Shown here in pieces: positions 8,501 through 14,286 of a stretch of 32,621 bases of DNA. Origin of the DNA: a virus; the IMG/VR virus record IMGVR_UViG_3300015360_000127, positions 1-32,621 of that record. One strand, given 5' to 3'. The notes under the pieces are model-generated. The model had not been told where the DNA came from, did not search any database, and worked only from the letters and a program-made list of their open reading frames with translations. Made by a program: the position numbers and the translations under genes. Numbering within the stretch: position 1 is the first letter of the stretch; each line of letters begins with the position of its first letter.

Positions 8501-9330
8501 AACACTTATATGTGAACGCGTTTGCGCGACTGCGGCTCATGGACGTAGAGGCAAAGTACCGCAACGCGTACGCCGAGGTCACGGACCAGTCGCAGGACGG
8601 GCTGGGAAAGAAGCTCGCCATACTGAAGGACGCAACCGGCGTAGACGTAGAGGCGTCCGAGGGGTGGCGAAGCGTCGACGGAGTGCGTTCGGCGTTCGGG
8701 CACGGGCGCGCGTACCAACTGCGCCCCGACCTAGACGTAACGGAAATGGCCGAGCTTGACCGGACGCACGTGCTGTACCACAACCCGCAGGGGCTCGATA
8801 ATGACGGCGGGGCGGGCGTGTTCGAGCGGCTGAAAGCGGTCATCGAAGGGGGCGGTTTTTTCGCGTCCCTAACAGACCGATTACGGCGCGGTATCCCGTT
8901 AAAAGGCCAGTCGGTGTCGTCCGACCTAGGCGGTGGCGGTGGCGACTATCATTTTACGAGAATCCTGGCGCGATCAGAGAAGGAGGGGACCGGCGTCTAC
9001 TGGCGGACATCGGCGCTTAACCGCATGGACGCCATCACGTACAATACCGACCGGTACGGCAATACGACTGACGAGCACATGAGGACGCATCGGCTGGGCC
9101 GAAACGTCGCTAGCTTCCGTCAGGTCTCGCGCGCAAATAAAAATGAAACCATTTTCAAAGCTGGTATGAGCATTTTTGACCGACTGGATAAAATCATTTT
9201 GAAAGACTCGAAGGAAGTGAACGCAGCGATCGAGTGGATGCAGGGGCGCGGCTATGCGCAGTGGCCCGACGGGCGCGCGCTAACAGATGTAATCGTCGCA
9301 AAGGCGCAGCGTGCTAAGCGTGCCAAGTAA
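5527..9330 (+). CDS. Giant MuF/gpF head protein fused to kinase-like and ART-like domains (1267 aa)
   Basis: Residues 40-200 are a MuF (SPP1 gp7/Mu gpF) domain: an RRLETIFRTNMQSSYAAA segment, WDQRV and the cysteine signature HYPPNGYNCRCG (184-195). Such proteins sit in the head near the portal and can be ejected with the DNA. Residues 270-450 are an Ala-rich helical linker. Residues 455-675 resemble a HipA/PI-kinase-like fold: a candidate ATP lysine in KWMVKF (Lys482), Glu493 in RNESLAAKLY, DAWLSNWDVAG...YDN (Asp557, Asn565) and IDVGGAL (Asp577). Residues 700-1010 I do not recognise. Residues 1075-1265 have an ADP-ribosyltransferase-like layout: HVLYHNPQGL, a FFASLTDRLRRGI loop, DYHFTRI and KNETIFKAGMSIFD. 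The GTG at 5527 follows the portal stop by four bases. Typical gpF proteins are roughly 250-450 aa. The MuF assignment is firm; the two enzyme folds are inferred from motifs only. Confidence 0.85.
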   Translation: MITLDDILDFFEVPTGDAFDVAPEKAIEFFGAKGLRQTFSYADMVKGAHAHSFTVAKMMDVDMLGQVRASLDSALANGTSFKEWEKTITPVLQAGGWWGKKEVLDPLTGKMVVAQLGSPRRLETIFRTNMQSSYAAAAWVEIEKQADVAPYLMYDAVDDLRTRPLHASWDQRVLPVVSAWWRTHYPPNGYNCRCGVIQMDAEQVADLGLGVSSGAPEDGTYTWTNPRTGVKSQVPNGLDPGFDSNPGIPYGQTVNKLLDEKVQAIGAADRPAAAAAIKQARSANEEIAGAGGGAGGELAQAAIERALLIAEEKSAQLVAQQQIDLIAAGKGTAGAGAAYKIKALKALISTDSWPGDSPIAQLGKVLALAGDYKLASETASKVAGYKKAILAGKIPPPAASKAFSSLAPAGQADVIKQIADAQAKSAAQKAALAAQPDAPSAVKAGPAEPNPATMTMIGPKTKGAAPGAIYLDTDTGTKWMVKFYPSVDGARNESLAAKLYNLAGVEAPELHATEIAGRPALASRIIDGIQEVDAKTLARTASVQEGFVVDAWLSNWDVAGRVYDNTVLIGGRSIRIDVGGALRYSGVGDQKGKAFGDIVGEIDSMRDASLNRQSAAVFGGVTQAQMEIGAVRVLRTRDDDIRALVDRYGPTNPRQARALADQLIERKADIARRFPRAAAVAMRADEIADAAPPSHPRVTATEQAFLEDSRINGYAFATDADQIEDNMVVAHAFRRTDGTEATRGWFKLLPNASQRLEKRIEAGAGSAASVSVLDAKNQVRGTINAINNLVGKKLPLDEKIVAQIDNMRDALALMQRDLTTAAAVAADPAELIKNRDMLLWWGDQVGTLYEDAKAGRLTALVPNTSPGVFPQMTDIPDSIGYTQPPLPGLPGGLAWKKVDEPLIFDTATFDRSFSVEGGDQSSINFVRRHYTAALPDGTVVTYVPHAEKNYSALQGLVKIDAPGKGSESTARIFSAMDAAGLPSARATALDRQHLYVNAFARLRLMDVEAKYRNAYAEVTDQSQDGLGKKLAILKDATGVDVEASEGWRSVDGVRSAFGHGRAYQLRPDLDVTEMAELDRTHVLYHNPQGLDNDGGAGVFERLKAVIEGGGFFASLTDRLRRGIPLKGQSVSSDLGGGGGDYHFTRILARSEKEGTGVYWRTSALNRMDAITYNTDRYGNTTDEHMRTHRLGRNVASFRQVSRANKNETIFKAGMSIFDRLDKIILKDSKEVNAAIEWMQGRGYAQWPDGRALTDVIVAKAQRAKRAK

Positions 9331-9718
9331 CATCGAGGATGCTTTAGAGGCATGGCGGGATGGTGCTGTCGTGATCGACTACCGGGACGGGAAAGCGAAC
9401 ATCCGCCCGGCAGCGTTCGTTTTCGACACAGGCACGGGTTTGGCGTGGGTCGAGCCAAGTTACGCCGACCCTATGGGAGCGTCATCTACCGCCTATCACA
9501 CAGTTCCGGGAACGATTCAGTCAGCCGGGTTTGGGTTTAAGGTGTCCGTTCCGGGGCGCACGGTTCACGTGCTGCCGTACGTCCCGGAGGAGGACACGCG
9601 CCTAGTCGGCGACTCGGTCGACTGGTGGAGGAAATACATTGCAGACGGCCCGCTTACCCTAGAGGCAGAGCGGGCCAAAGTGCGCGAACTCTGCGGCCTC
9701 TCTCAGTCGTCGCAGTAG
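9311..9718 (+). CDS. Unknown small protein overlapping the 3' end of the MuF gene (135 aa)
   Basis: The GTG at 9311 lies inside the last 20 bases of the MuF gene, with AAGG six bases upstream; a second GTG at 9320 is possible. The protein is soluble, acidic and Trp-containing (LEAWRDGAVVIDYRDGKANI near the start, VDWWRKYIADGPL near the end), with no membrane segment or known motif visible. I do not recognise a family. The tight overlap implies co-expression with the MuF fusion. In phage-encoded MuF polymorphic toxins an immunity gene often follows the toxin gene, so this is a positional candidate for an immunity or accessory partner, without sequence support for that role. Confidence 0.7.
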   Translation: MLSVPSNIEDALEAWRDGAVVIDYRDGKANIRPAAFVFDTGTGLAWVEPSYADPMGASSTAYHTVPGTIQSAGFGFKVSVPGRTVHVLPYVPEEDTRLVGDSVDWWRKYIADGPLTLEAERAKVRELCGLSQSSQ

Positions 9719-9745
9719 CCCCAGTCGTCTAGGTCCGGGCCAACA

Positions 9746-10177
9746 TCAAGCGGGTCTCGGCCGTCGATATGTTCCGTGGGGGATCGTTAAGCGGGAGCTG
9801 CGCTCTGTGCCGGTAGATGGCGATGCGGATTCGTCCGCCCGACGGCGAGTGCCGTACCGAGTGCCTTGTTCCCGACTCCATATCTCCCATATCTGCTTTG
9901 CCACGTGGCGTCGCCTTACGTCCCGGATGTCGATGGCGCTCTTGTAATCCGGGTAATCGACTGCCCCGGCCTCTGCTGCGAGCCTATTTTCGACCCACCT
10001 ACGGTCGGCGCGTATGCAAAACCGATATTCTGCGCCCGGCGTGACTTCCTCTGCGGCTTCCGCGAGGTCAAGAAACTGAGATACATCGCCCTTTATCCGC
10101 CCTCGCACGAGCAATACCGTAGGGTTTTCGTCATCCTGCTCGATCGACACAAATACATTTTTTGTCATTACCCACAT
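9746..10177 (-). CDS. Conserved hypothetical protein, third gene of the minus-strand cassette (143 aa)
   Basis: The ATG at 10177 has a strong ribosome binding site (CGGAGG, then five bases) and follows the HTH gene by two bases. Residues 4-108 resemble a widespread small family in actinobacteria and phages that I know only as uncharacterised: VLLVRGRIKGDVSQFL, TPGAEYRFCIRADRRWV, AVDYPDYKSAI and an IWEIWSREQG end, which is where such proteins usually finish. The last 35 residues are Arg/Ser/Pro-rich and look unlike the rest, so an extension by stop loss or a small frameshift is possible. It ends 27 bases from the convergent gene at 9718; no terminator is obvious in that gap. Function is unknown. 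Confidence 0.7.
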   Translation of the reverse strand: MWVMTKNVFVSIEQDDENPTVLLVRGRIKGDVSQFLDLAEAAEEVTPGAEYRFCIRADRRWVENRLAAEAGAVDYPDYKSAIDIRDVRRRHVAKQIWEIWSREQGTRYGTRRRADESASPSTGTERSSRLTIPHGTYRRPRPA

Positions 10178-10179
10178 AG

Positions 10180-10389
10180 CTACCTCCGTTTTTTTGCGAC
10201 CAGGAACCCGGGTAGGGCAGCCGTGACCGCATGCAAATGTCGCCACGGCATGTTGCGGCGCGATGCCGACCCGTTTTTGGCAAACCAGGATTCCACCGTT
10301 TTTTCGCTAACCCCGGCCAGAGCTGCTGTGTCCGCGTTTGTTAGATTGTTACCCCTGACCAAGTCGCGCAGTCGCTCTGCGGCGGTCAC
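10180..10389 (-). CDS. Small helix-turn-helix DNA-binding protein (69 aa)
   Basis: A likely transcription regulator. Residues 16-35 form a helix-turn-helix of the phage repressor/YdaS-like kind (LTNADTAALAGVSEKTVESW), followed by a basic segment (NMPWRHLHAV) and a basic end (VAKKRR). The start is a GTG at 10389 whose last two bases belong to the stop of the preceding gene (GTGA), so translation is probably coupled. It lies between two unknown genes transcribed the same way. It may control its own cassette, possibly through the palindrome upstream of the first gene at 10828-10840. Confidence 0.75.
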   Translation of the reverse strand: MTAAERLRDLVRGNNLTNADTAALAGVSEKTVESWFAKNGSASRRNMPWRHLHAVTAALPGFLVAKKRR

Positions 10390-10775
10390 CTGCTCGCCCC
10401 GGATGCGATGAGGTCGACAGTCGCCAGTTTTAGGGCGTGCGCGGCCTGCTCAATTTCTAGGTCCGTCCCCTCCATCCTGACGTAAGCGGTGCTCAGCTCG
10501 TTGTAAAGCGCTTCCACTTCGTCCGCCTCGAGGTCCGGCACTTTCCCGAAAAATTCGGACGCCATAAGTTGGAAACCAGACCACGTCATGGCGATCCCGG
10601 GTTGGGATGCCGCTTGACGAGGGTCTTTCGTGGCCCGCAGGACGGCCTCTGCTGCACGCACGAGGTCGCGCGCGCTCCTTGTCGCGGCGAACCCAAAGGC
10701 TACCCGCAGCACTTCGGTCGGAATCCCTACCTTGTTCCCGGTCAATGCATTGTAGTTATTAATATCGATTCCCAT
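10386..10775 (-). CDS. Unknown protein, first gene of the minus-strand cassette (129 aa)
   Basis: The ATG at 10775 follows a GAAGGGG ribosome binding site; an upstream in-frame start at 10823 would add 16 residues with no such site. The protein is soluble and mostly helical: a start rich in Asn and Gly (MGIDINNYNALTGNKVG), then Ala/Leu/Glu-rich helices (SARDLVRAAEAVLRATK, ADEVEALYNELSTAYVRM, EIEQAAHALKLATVDL). No catalytic motif or membrane segment is visible and I do not recognise a family. It opens a three-gene cassette running opposite to all neighbouring head genes. Confidence 0.72.
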   Translation of the reverse strand: MGIDINNYNALTGNKVGIPTEVLRVAFGFAATRSARDLVRAAEAVLRATKDPRQAASQPGIAMTWSGFQLMASEFFGKVPDLEADEVEALYNELSTAYVRMEGTDLEIEQAAHALKLATVDLIASGASR

Positions 10776-10819
10776 TTTCGCCCCTTCGTGGTTCGGCCCG
10801 GAGTGGGCCTGAGGAACGA

Positions 10820-10848
10820 ACACTAGCCCTACTCAGTAGGATGCGCAA
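10820..10848 (-). promoter_or_regulatory. Possible promoter/operator of the minus-strand cassette
   Basis: A perfect 13-base palindrome, CCTACTCAGTAGG, lies at 10828-10840, 53 bases upstream of the first minus-strand start codon. On the minus strand it falls inside a 17-base spacer between TTGCGC (10843-10848) and TAGTGT (10820-10825), each matching three of six sigma-70 consensus positions. The arrangement would suit a repressor operator overlapping a promoter, with the cassette's HTH protein as the obvious candidate binder. The palindrome is seen directly; the promoter boxes are weak and the pairing is inferred. Confidence 0.35.
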
Positions 10849-10919
10849 GCGGTTTCTGAATTGGCCGTGCAACTATTTGCGGGTTTCCACGGGGCCAAGG
10901 GAGCCATACATTCCGGATT

Positions 10920-12095
10920 ATGAAAAAATTTGAGATCTTCCGGCCTGGCCGGCACACCGCCGCGAGCGGGGCGACCATCGAATTTACCGCAGCCGATATG
11001 CGCGCCGCCTCGGCCGCCTACGACCCCGCCGCTCACGAGGCTCCGATTGTCGTCGGGCACCCGAAAGACAATGGTCCGGCGTATGGCTGGGTCGGCGGGC
11101 TGTCGTTCGGCGAGTCCGGCGCACTCGAAGCGGACCCGGTCCAAGTCGACGCGGAGTTTGCCGAAATGGTGTCGAGCGGTAGGTTCAAAAAGCGCTCGGC
11201 ATCATGGTACACACCGGGCAGCGCCAATCACCCATTGGCCGGCACAGACCGGCACGGGACCTACTACCTGCGGCACGTCGGTTTCCTCGGCGCGCAGCCG
11301 CCTGCGGTAAAGGGCCTTAAGGAGATCGCGTTTGTGGAAGCCGAGGACGGTGTCGTCGAGTTCGACGAGTCCTCTAGCTGGGCCTGGAGCGCGGTGGCCT
11401 CGTTGGCGAGGGGCATCCGGGAATGGATCATCGGAGAAAAGGGCGCGGAGGCTGCCGATAAAATCGTGCCTAACTACGTCATTGAGGACATCGCACGCAA
11501 GGCTTCCGGGTCCGCCACGCAAGACATCGCCGGCTCCATGCCGGCATACAATGAGGATGACGCAATGTCGACGGAACTGCACGAGAGGGTCGCTGCGCTG
11601 ACAGCGGAAAACGAGGCCCTCAAAGCGAATCAAAGGCCAGTTAATTTCGCCGAGACCGAAGCTGCACTGTCCGCCCGGGAAGCAGCGCTCGCCGCGCGCG
11701 AGACGACCATTGCCCGCGCGGCAGTGGAGTCCCGATTGACGGCCTGCGTGACGGCCGGTCGCTTGGTGCCCGCGGCGCTCAAACAGTCGGTGAGCTTCTC
11801 GATGGGCCTGTCTGATGCGGACGCCTCGGTAGAGTTCGGCGAAGGGGCCACCGTCCGGCATGTCACGCAGCGCGAAGCCTATCTGCTGCAAATCGAGGCG
11901 GCCCCAAAGGTCGTCGATTATCAGGAGCGCGCTGGGGACACTGGCGCCGGCGCAGGCGGCTCTGTTGACCCCGCGCAGCTTGCCGCACGCGCTCGCGGAA
12001 TCCAGTCGCGGCGCGCTGCAGACGGACTGGCAGCCGTCTCGTACACCGAGGCGGTTGCACTCGCGGTCGTAGATATTTCCAACGGCGTGGCCTGA
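10920..12095 (+). CDS. Prohead protease with C-terminal scaffold, Mu gpI-like (391 aa)
   Basis: This protease matures the prohead by cutting the scaffold and itself. Residues 1-140 match the Mu-like I protease: MKKFEIFRPGRHTAASG, a His in IVVGHPKDNGPAYGWV (His47), the likely nucleophile region KKRSASWY (Ser93) and YLRHVGFLGAQPPAVKGL (His119). The His-Ser-His set is typical of this protease class, though the assignment here is by motif. Residues 216-391 form a coiled-coil-rich scaffold (LHERVAALTAENEALKAN, then Ala/Arg/Glu-rich helices), which can also start internally. The ATG at 10920 fits the family start. It is the first plus-strand gene after the minus-strand cassette and precedes the decoration and capsid genes, as in Mu-like phages. 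Confidence 0.9.
   Translation: MKKFEIFRPGRHTAASGATIEFTAADMRAASAAYDPAAHEAPIVVGHPKDNGPAYGWVGGLSFGESGALEADPVQVDAEFAEMVSSGRFKKRSASWYTPGSANHPLAGTDRHGTYYLRHVGFLGAQPPAVKGLKEIAFVEAEDGVVEFDESSSWAWSAVASLARGIREWIIGEKGAEAADKIVPNYVIEDIARKASGSATQDIAGSMPAYNEDDAMSTELHERVAALTAENEALKANQRPVNFAETEAALSAREAALAARETTIARAAVESRLTACVTAGRLVPAALKQSVSFSMGLSDADASVEFGEGATVRHVTQREAYLLQIEAAPKVVDYQERAGDTGAGAGGSVDPAQLAARARGIQSRRAADGLAAVSYTEAVALAVVDISNGVA
11565..12095 (+). CDS. Nested scaffold protein, internal in-frame start (176 aa)
   Basis: An ATG at 11565, in the frame of the protease gene, is preceded by GAGGA (11553-11557) seven bases upstream. Translation from it gives only the coiled-coil scaffold part (MSTELHERVAALTAENEALK onward). 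In Mu the scaffold gene Z is nested in the same way at the 3' end of protease gene I, so this arrangement is expected. The scaffold shapes the capsid shell during assembly and is then removed by the protease. Confidence 0.65.
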   Translation: MSTELHERVAALTAENEALKANQRPVNFAETEAALSAREAALAARETTIARAAVESRLTACVTAGRLVPAALKQSVSFSMGLSDADASVEFGEGATVRHVTQREAYLLQIEAAPKVVDYQERAGDTGAGAGGSVDPAQLAARARGIQSRRAADGLAAVSYTEAVALAVVDISNGVA

Positions 12096-12128
12096 CCGCC
12101 AGCCGTCTCACATCCAGGGGATAAACAA

Positions 12129-12494
12129 ATGGCTTCGCGCAACGAAGGGCTTCAGAAAACCTACTACGCAGGTGCCGCAATCGCGGCTTCCCGAATCGTC
12201 AAGGGCGGCGCTGACGAAACCAAAGTCGTGGTTGGCGCAGCGGCGACGGATAAACTGATCGGTATTGGCGACAGTCTCGGGAGCGCTTCCGGCGAGACCC
12301 TCGACGTTATCATCGACGGCATCGCTCTCGTTAAAGCAGGCGGGACTATCGCAGTCGGCGACATCATCACTAGCGACGGCACCGGGCAGGCGCTCGCAAC
12401 GACCACGGCCGGGAATCGATATATCGGCATAGCGATTGACCCGGGCGTCTCCGGCGACCTCATCGGCGTTCGCATCGCCCCTGGCCTGATCTGA
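12129..12494 (+). CDS. Head decoration protein, DUF2190-like (121 aa)
   Basis: A small Gly/Ala/Ile-rich beta protein (GAAATDKLIGIGDSLGSASG, LVKAGGTIAVGDIITSDGTG, GNRYIGIAIDPGVSGDLI) matching the DUF2190-type capsid decoration or cement proteins of Mu-like phages, which bind the outside of the capsid and stabilise it. AGGGGA precedes the ATG at 12129. It sits between protease/scaffold and major capsid genes, the usual place for decoration proteins. Family length is about 110-130 aa, so it appears complete. Confidence 0.8.
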   Translation: MASRNEGLQKTYYAGAAIAASRIVKGGADETKVVVGAAATDKLIGIGDSLGSASGETLDVIIDGIALVKAGGTIAVGDIITSDGTGQALATTTAGNRYIGIAIDPGVSGDLIGVRIAPGLI

Positions 12495-12530
12495 TCCGGC
12501 CGGACTGACGGCCCCTCCTAGGAGCATCTC

Positions 12531-13481
12531 ATGTCGTTTCCCTTTACCCCCTCGGCGCAATACACCGCTATTGCCCTCGCGTATCAAAACAAAGAGCTGA
12601 TCGCTGACATGGTGCTCCCGCGCACACAGGTGTTGGAGCGCTCTTTCAGGTGGGATGTCCGCACCAAAGCGGACCTTTTCTCTGTCCCGTCCACGCTCGT
12701 CGGACGCAAGGGCAACCCCAGCGAGGTCGAGTTCACCGCGACGGAGCAAACGTCGACGGTGCTCGACTACGGGCTCGACGACGTAGTCCCCCAGGACGAC
12801 ATCGACGCGGCGCGAACGAAGCCGGGCCTAGATCCGATTGGGCGCGCGATGGAAGGCATTGCCGAACTCATCATGCTCGACCGAGAAAAGCGCGTGGCGG
12901 ACCTCGTGTTTGCCGCGGCGACCTATCCGGTCGGCTCGAAAGTAACGTTGGACTCAGCCAACCAATGGTCGGCCTTTTCCAACGCAGCGAGCGACCCGGT
13001 CGAGGACATTCTCTCGGCCGCCGAAGGCATGCTCATGGCGCCGAACACGTTGGTGCTGGGGTCTCAGGTGCTGTTCCAGCTCCGCAGGCACCCGAAAGTG
13101 CTCGCCGCAGTGTTCCCGGTGGGCGGTAATGCCTCGGTCGGAGGGGTCGCGCCGATGGCCGCGCTTGCCGACCTGTTCGAGGTGGACCGCGTCCTCGTGG
13201 GACGCGGCTACATCAATTCGGCAAAACCAGGACAGGCAGGGACCTATGCACGGATTTGGGGCAAAAGCGCGGCGTTGCTGCGCATCAATCCGCTTGCCAA
13301 TGTCCGCGGCAACGACATCTCGTTTGGCATGACCGCCGAATTCGGCACACGCGTGGCTGGCGTCATCCCGGAGCCCAAAACCGGGCTCCGAGGCGCGCAA
13401 CGCGCACGGGCCGGGGAATCGGTAAAGGAATTAATCACGGCATCCGACACAGGCTACCTGTTCAGCGAAGCGGTTGCCTAA
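12531..13481 (+). CDS. Major capsid protein (316 aa)
   Basis: The main shell protein, probably with the HK97 fold used by all phages of this kind. Evidence is the size (Mu T is about 305 aa), the position after scaffold and decoration genes, and sequence features of Mu/B3-like capsid proteins: an extended N-arm (FPFTPSAQYTAIALAYQNKE), DVVPQDDIDAARTK, AMEGIAELIMLDREKRVADL, a segment resembling an A-domain (ALADLFEVDRVLVGRGYIN) and YARIWGKSAALLRINPLANV near the end. TAGGAG precedes the ATG at 12531. A strong hairpin follows the stop codon. Confidence 0.88.
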   Translation: MSFPFTPSAQYTAIALAYQNKELIADMVLPRTQVLERSFRWDVRTKADLFSVPSTLVGRKGNPSEVEFTATEQTSTVLDYGLDDVVPQDDIDAARTKPGLDPIGRAMEGIAELIMLDREKRVADLVFAAATYPVGSKVTLDSANQWSAFSNAASDPVEDILSAAEGMLMAPNTLVLGSQVLFQLRRHPKVLAAVFPVGGNASVGGVAPMAALADLFEVDRVLVGRGYINSAKPGQAGTYARIWGKSAALLRINPLANVRGNDISFGMTAEFGTRVAGVIPEPKTGLRGAQRARAGESVKELITASDTGYLFSEAVA

Positions 13482-13512
13482 TATGGGAACCGGTATCTGC
13501 ACGTAACGACCC

Positions 13513-13536
13513 AGCAGGCGCTCTCGGGCGCCTGCT
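13513..13536 (+). promoter_or_regulatory. GC-rich hairpin just after the major capsid gene
   Basis: A perfect 9-base inverted repeat, AGCAGGCGC and GCGCCTGCT, flanks a 6-base loop (TCTCGG), 31 bases after the capsid stop. No T-run follows, so it is not a standard intrinsic terminator. It could protect the 3' end of a processed capsid mRNA or reduce read-through into the lower-expressed genes downstream. The structure is seen in the sequence; its function is inferred. Confidence 0.5.
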
Positions 13537-13555
13537 CCAAACTCCGGGAATGACA

Positions 13556-13750
13556 ATGGCGAAAAAGCCCGCAGGTGCCGCGCATCCCCTCGCCGATGAG
13601 ACCGATCGCGCGCGCCTGTATGTCGCTAACTGGCACATCAAAATGCAGCATGGGACGGTAAACCCGGGGGAGGAAATTTCCCTCACCGATGCACACGCGG
13701 AGCGCCTCGGCGGGGCCGTATCCCTCAAGGCCGATGCGCCTGACGCGTAA
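13556..13750 (+). CDS. Small head-associated protein, DUF7210-like (64 aa)
   Basis: The protein starts MAKKPAGAAHPLADETDRAR and has a compact beta part (HIKMQHGTVNPGEEISLTDA, then HAERLGGAVSL). The pattern 'positive-Gly-glu-Ile-x-Leu-thr-x-x-x-Ala-x-x-Leu' resembles small phage proteins of the DUF7210 type that often follow capsid genes. GGGAA precedes the ATG at 13556 by five bases; an ATG at 13550 is also possible. Longer upstream reading in this frame runs through the capsid gene and is discarded. Its role is unknown, perhaps head completion. Confidence 0.65.
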   Translation: MAKKPAGAAHPLADETDRARLYVANWHIKMQHGTVNPGEEISLTDAHAERLGGAVSLKADAPDA

Positions 13751-13776
13751 ACGCGCACACAGACCACAGGATCACC

Positions 13777-14271
13777 ATGCCGATCATCTCTAGTGACATT
13801 AAATACAGACTCAGCGGTGGTTCCGCCAACGCGGACCCGTTGCTATCTATCGGCGGCGTGGCGAGCTCGGTGGATGCCGCAGCCACGATTTTCGACGACG
13901 TGAGCAGCGCAGAGGCGGTCGCCGGAGATACCGAGTATCGGTGCGTCTACGTCCGCAACACGCACGCCACGCTTACCATGCTGGGCACCAAAATCTGGGT
14001 CCAGACACAGACGCCCTCGGCCGACACCGCCGTCGAGGTCGCCCTCGGGTCGTCGGCGGTCAGCGGCACGGAAACTGGGGTCGCTAACGAAAACACTGCC
14101 CCATCCGGGCCGACATTCTCCAGCCCGACGAACGAGGCAGGCGGTCTGACCATCGGCGACCTCGCCCCAGCCGCGCACAAAGCCGTCTGGTTTAAGCGCA
14201 TCGTCACAGCCGGGGCTGCGTCGGCCAGTGACTCGTTCACAATCCGAGTGAAGTGCGATACAAACCCTTAA
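13777..14271 (+). CDS. Virion structural protein, beta-rich (164 aa)
   Basis: The sequence (PIISSDIKYRLSGGSANADP, then TEYRCVYVRNTHATLTM, KIWVQTQTPSADTAVEVALG, HKAVWFKRIVTAGAASASD) matches a small beta-sandwich-like protein family found among structural genes of many tailed phages, probably on the virion surface. It has no membrane segment or enzymatic motif. The ATG at 13777 gives the family's typical start. Spacing to both neighbours is short, so it belongs to the head-tail transcript. The precise location in the particle cannot be read from sequence. Confidence 0.75.
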   Translation: MPIISSDIKYRLSGGSANADPLLSIGGVASSVDAAATIFDDVSSAEAVAGDTEYRCVYVRNTHATLTMLGTKIWVQTQTPSADTAVEVALGSSAVSGTETGVANENTAPSGPTFSSPTNEAGGLTIGDLAPAAHKAVWFKRIVTAGAASASDSFTIRVKCDTNP

Positions 14272-14286
14272 CGGAGTCACCTCACC

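Noticed and set aside
9866-10411. Plus-strand frame of 181 residues opposite the minus-strand cassette
   Set aside because: It mirrors two minus-strand genes that have good ribosome binding sites, coupling and an HTH motif. Its own translation has an odd Cys/Pro/Arg composition.
9719-10919. Minus-strand cassette considered as a toxin-antitoxin pair
   Set aside because: The HTH protein is between two unknown genes and no toxin motif is visible. The call would rest on gene order alone.
11202-11891. Minus-strand frame of 229 residues within the protease gene
   Set aside because: Long open frames opposite GC-rich genes are common. The protease/scaffold on the plus strand is clearly recognised.
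12108-12749. Minus-strand frame of 213 residues across the decoration and capsid genes
   Set aside because: It is opposite two well-supported structural genes and has no recognisable motif or ribosome binding site.
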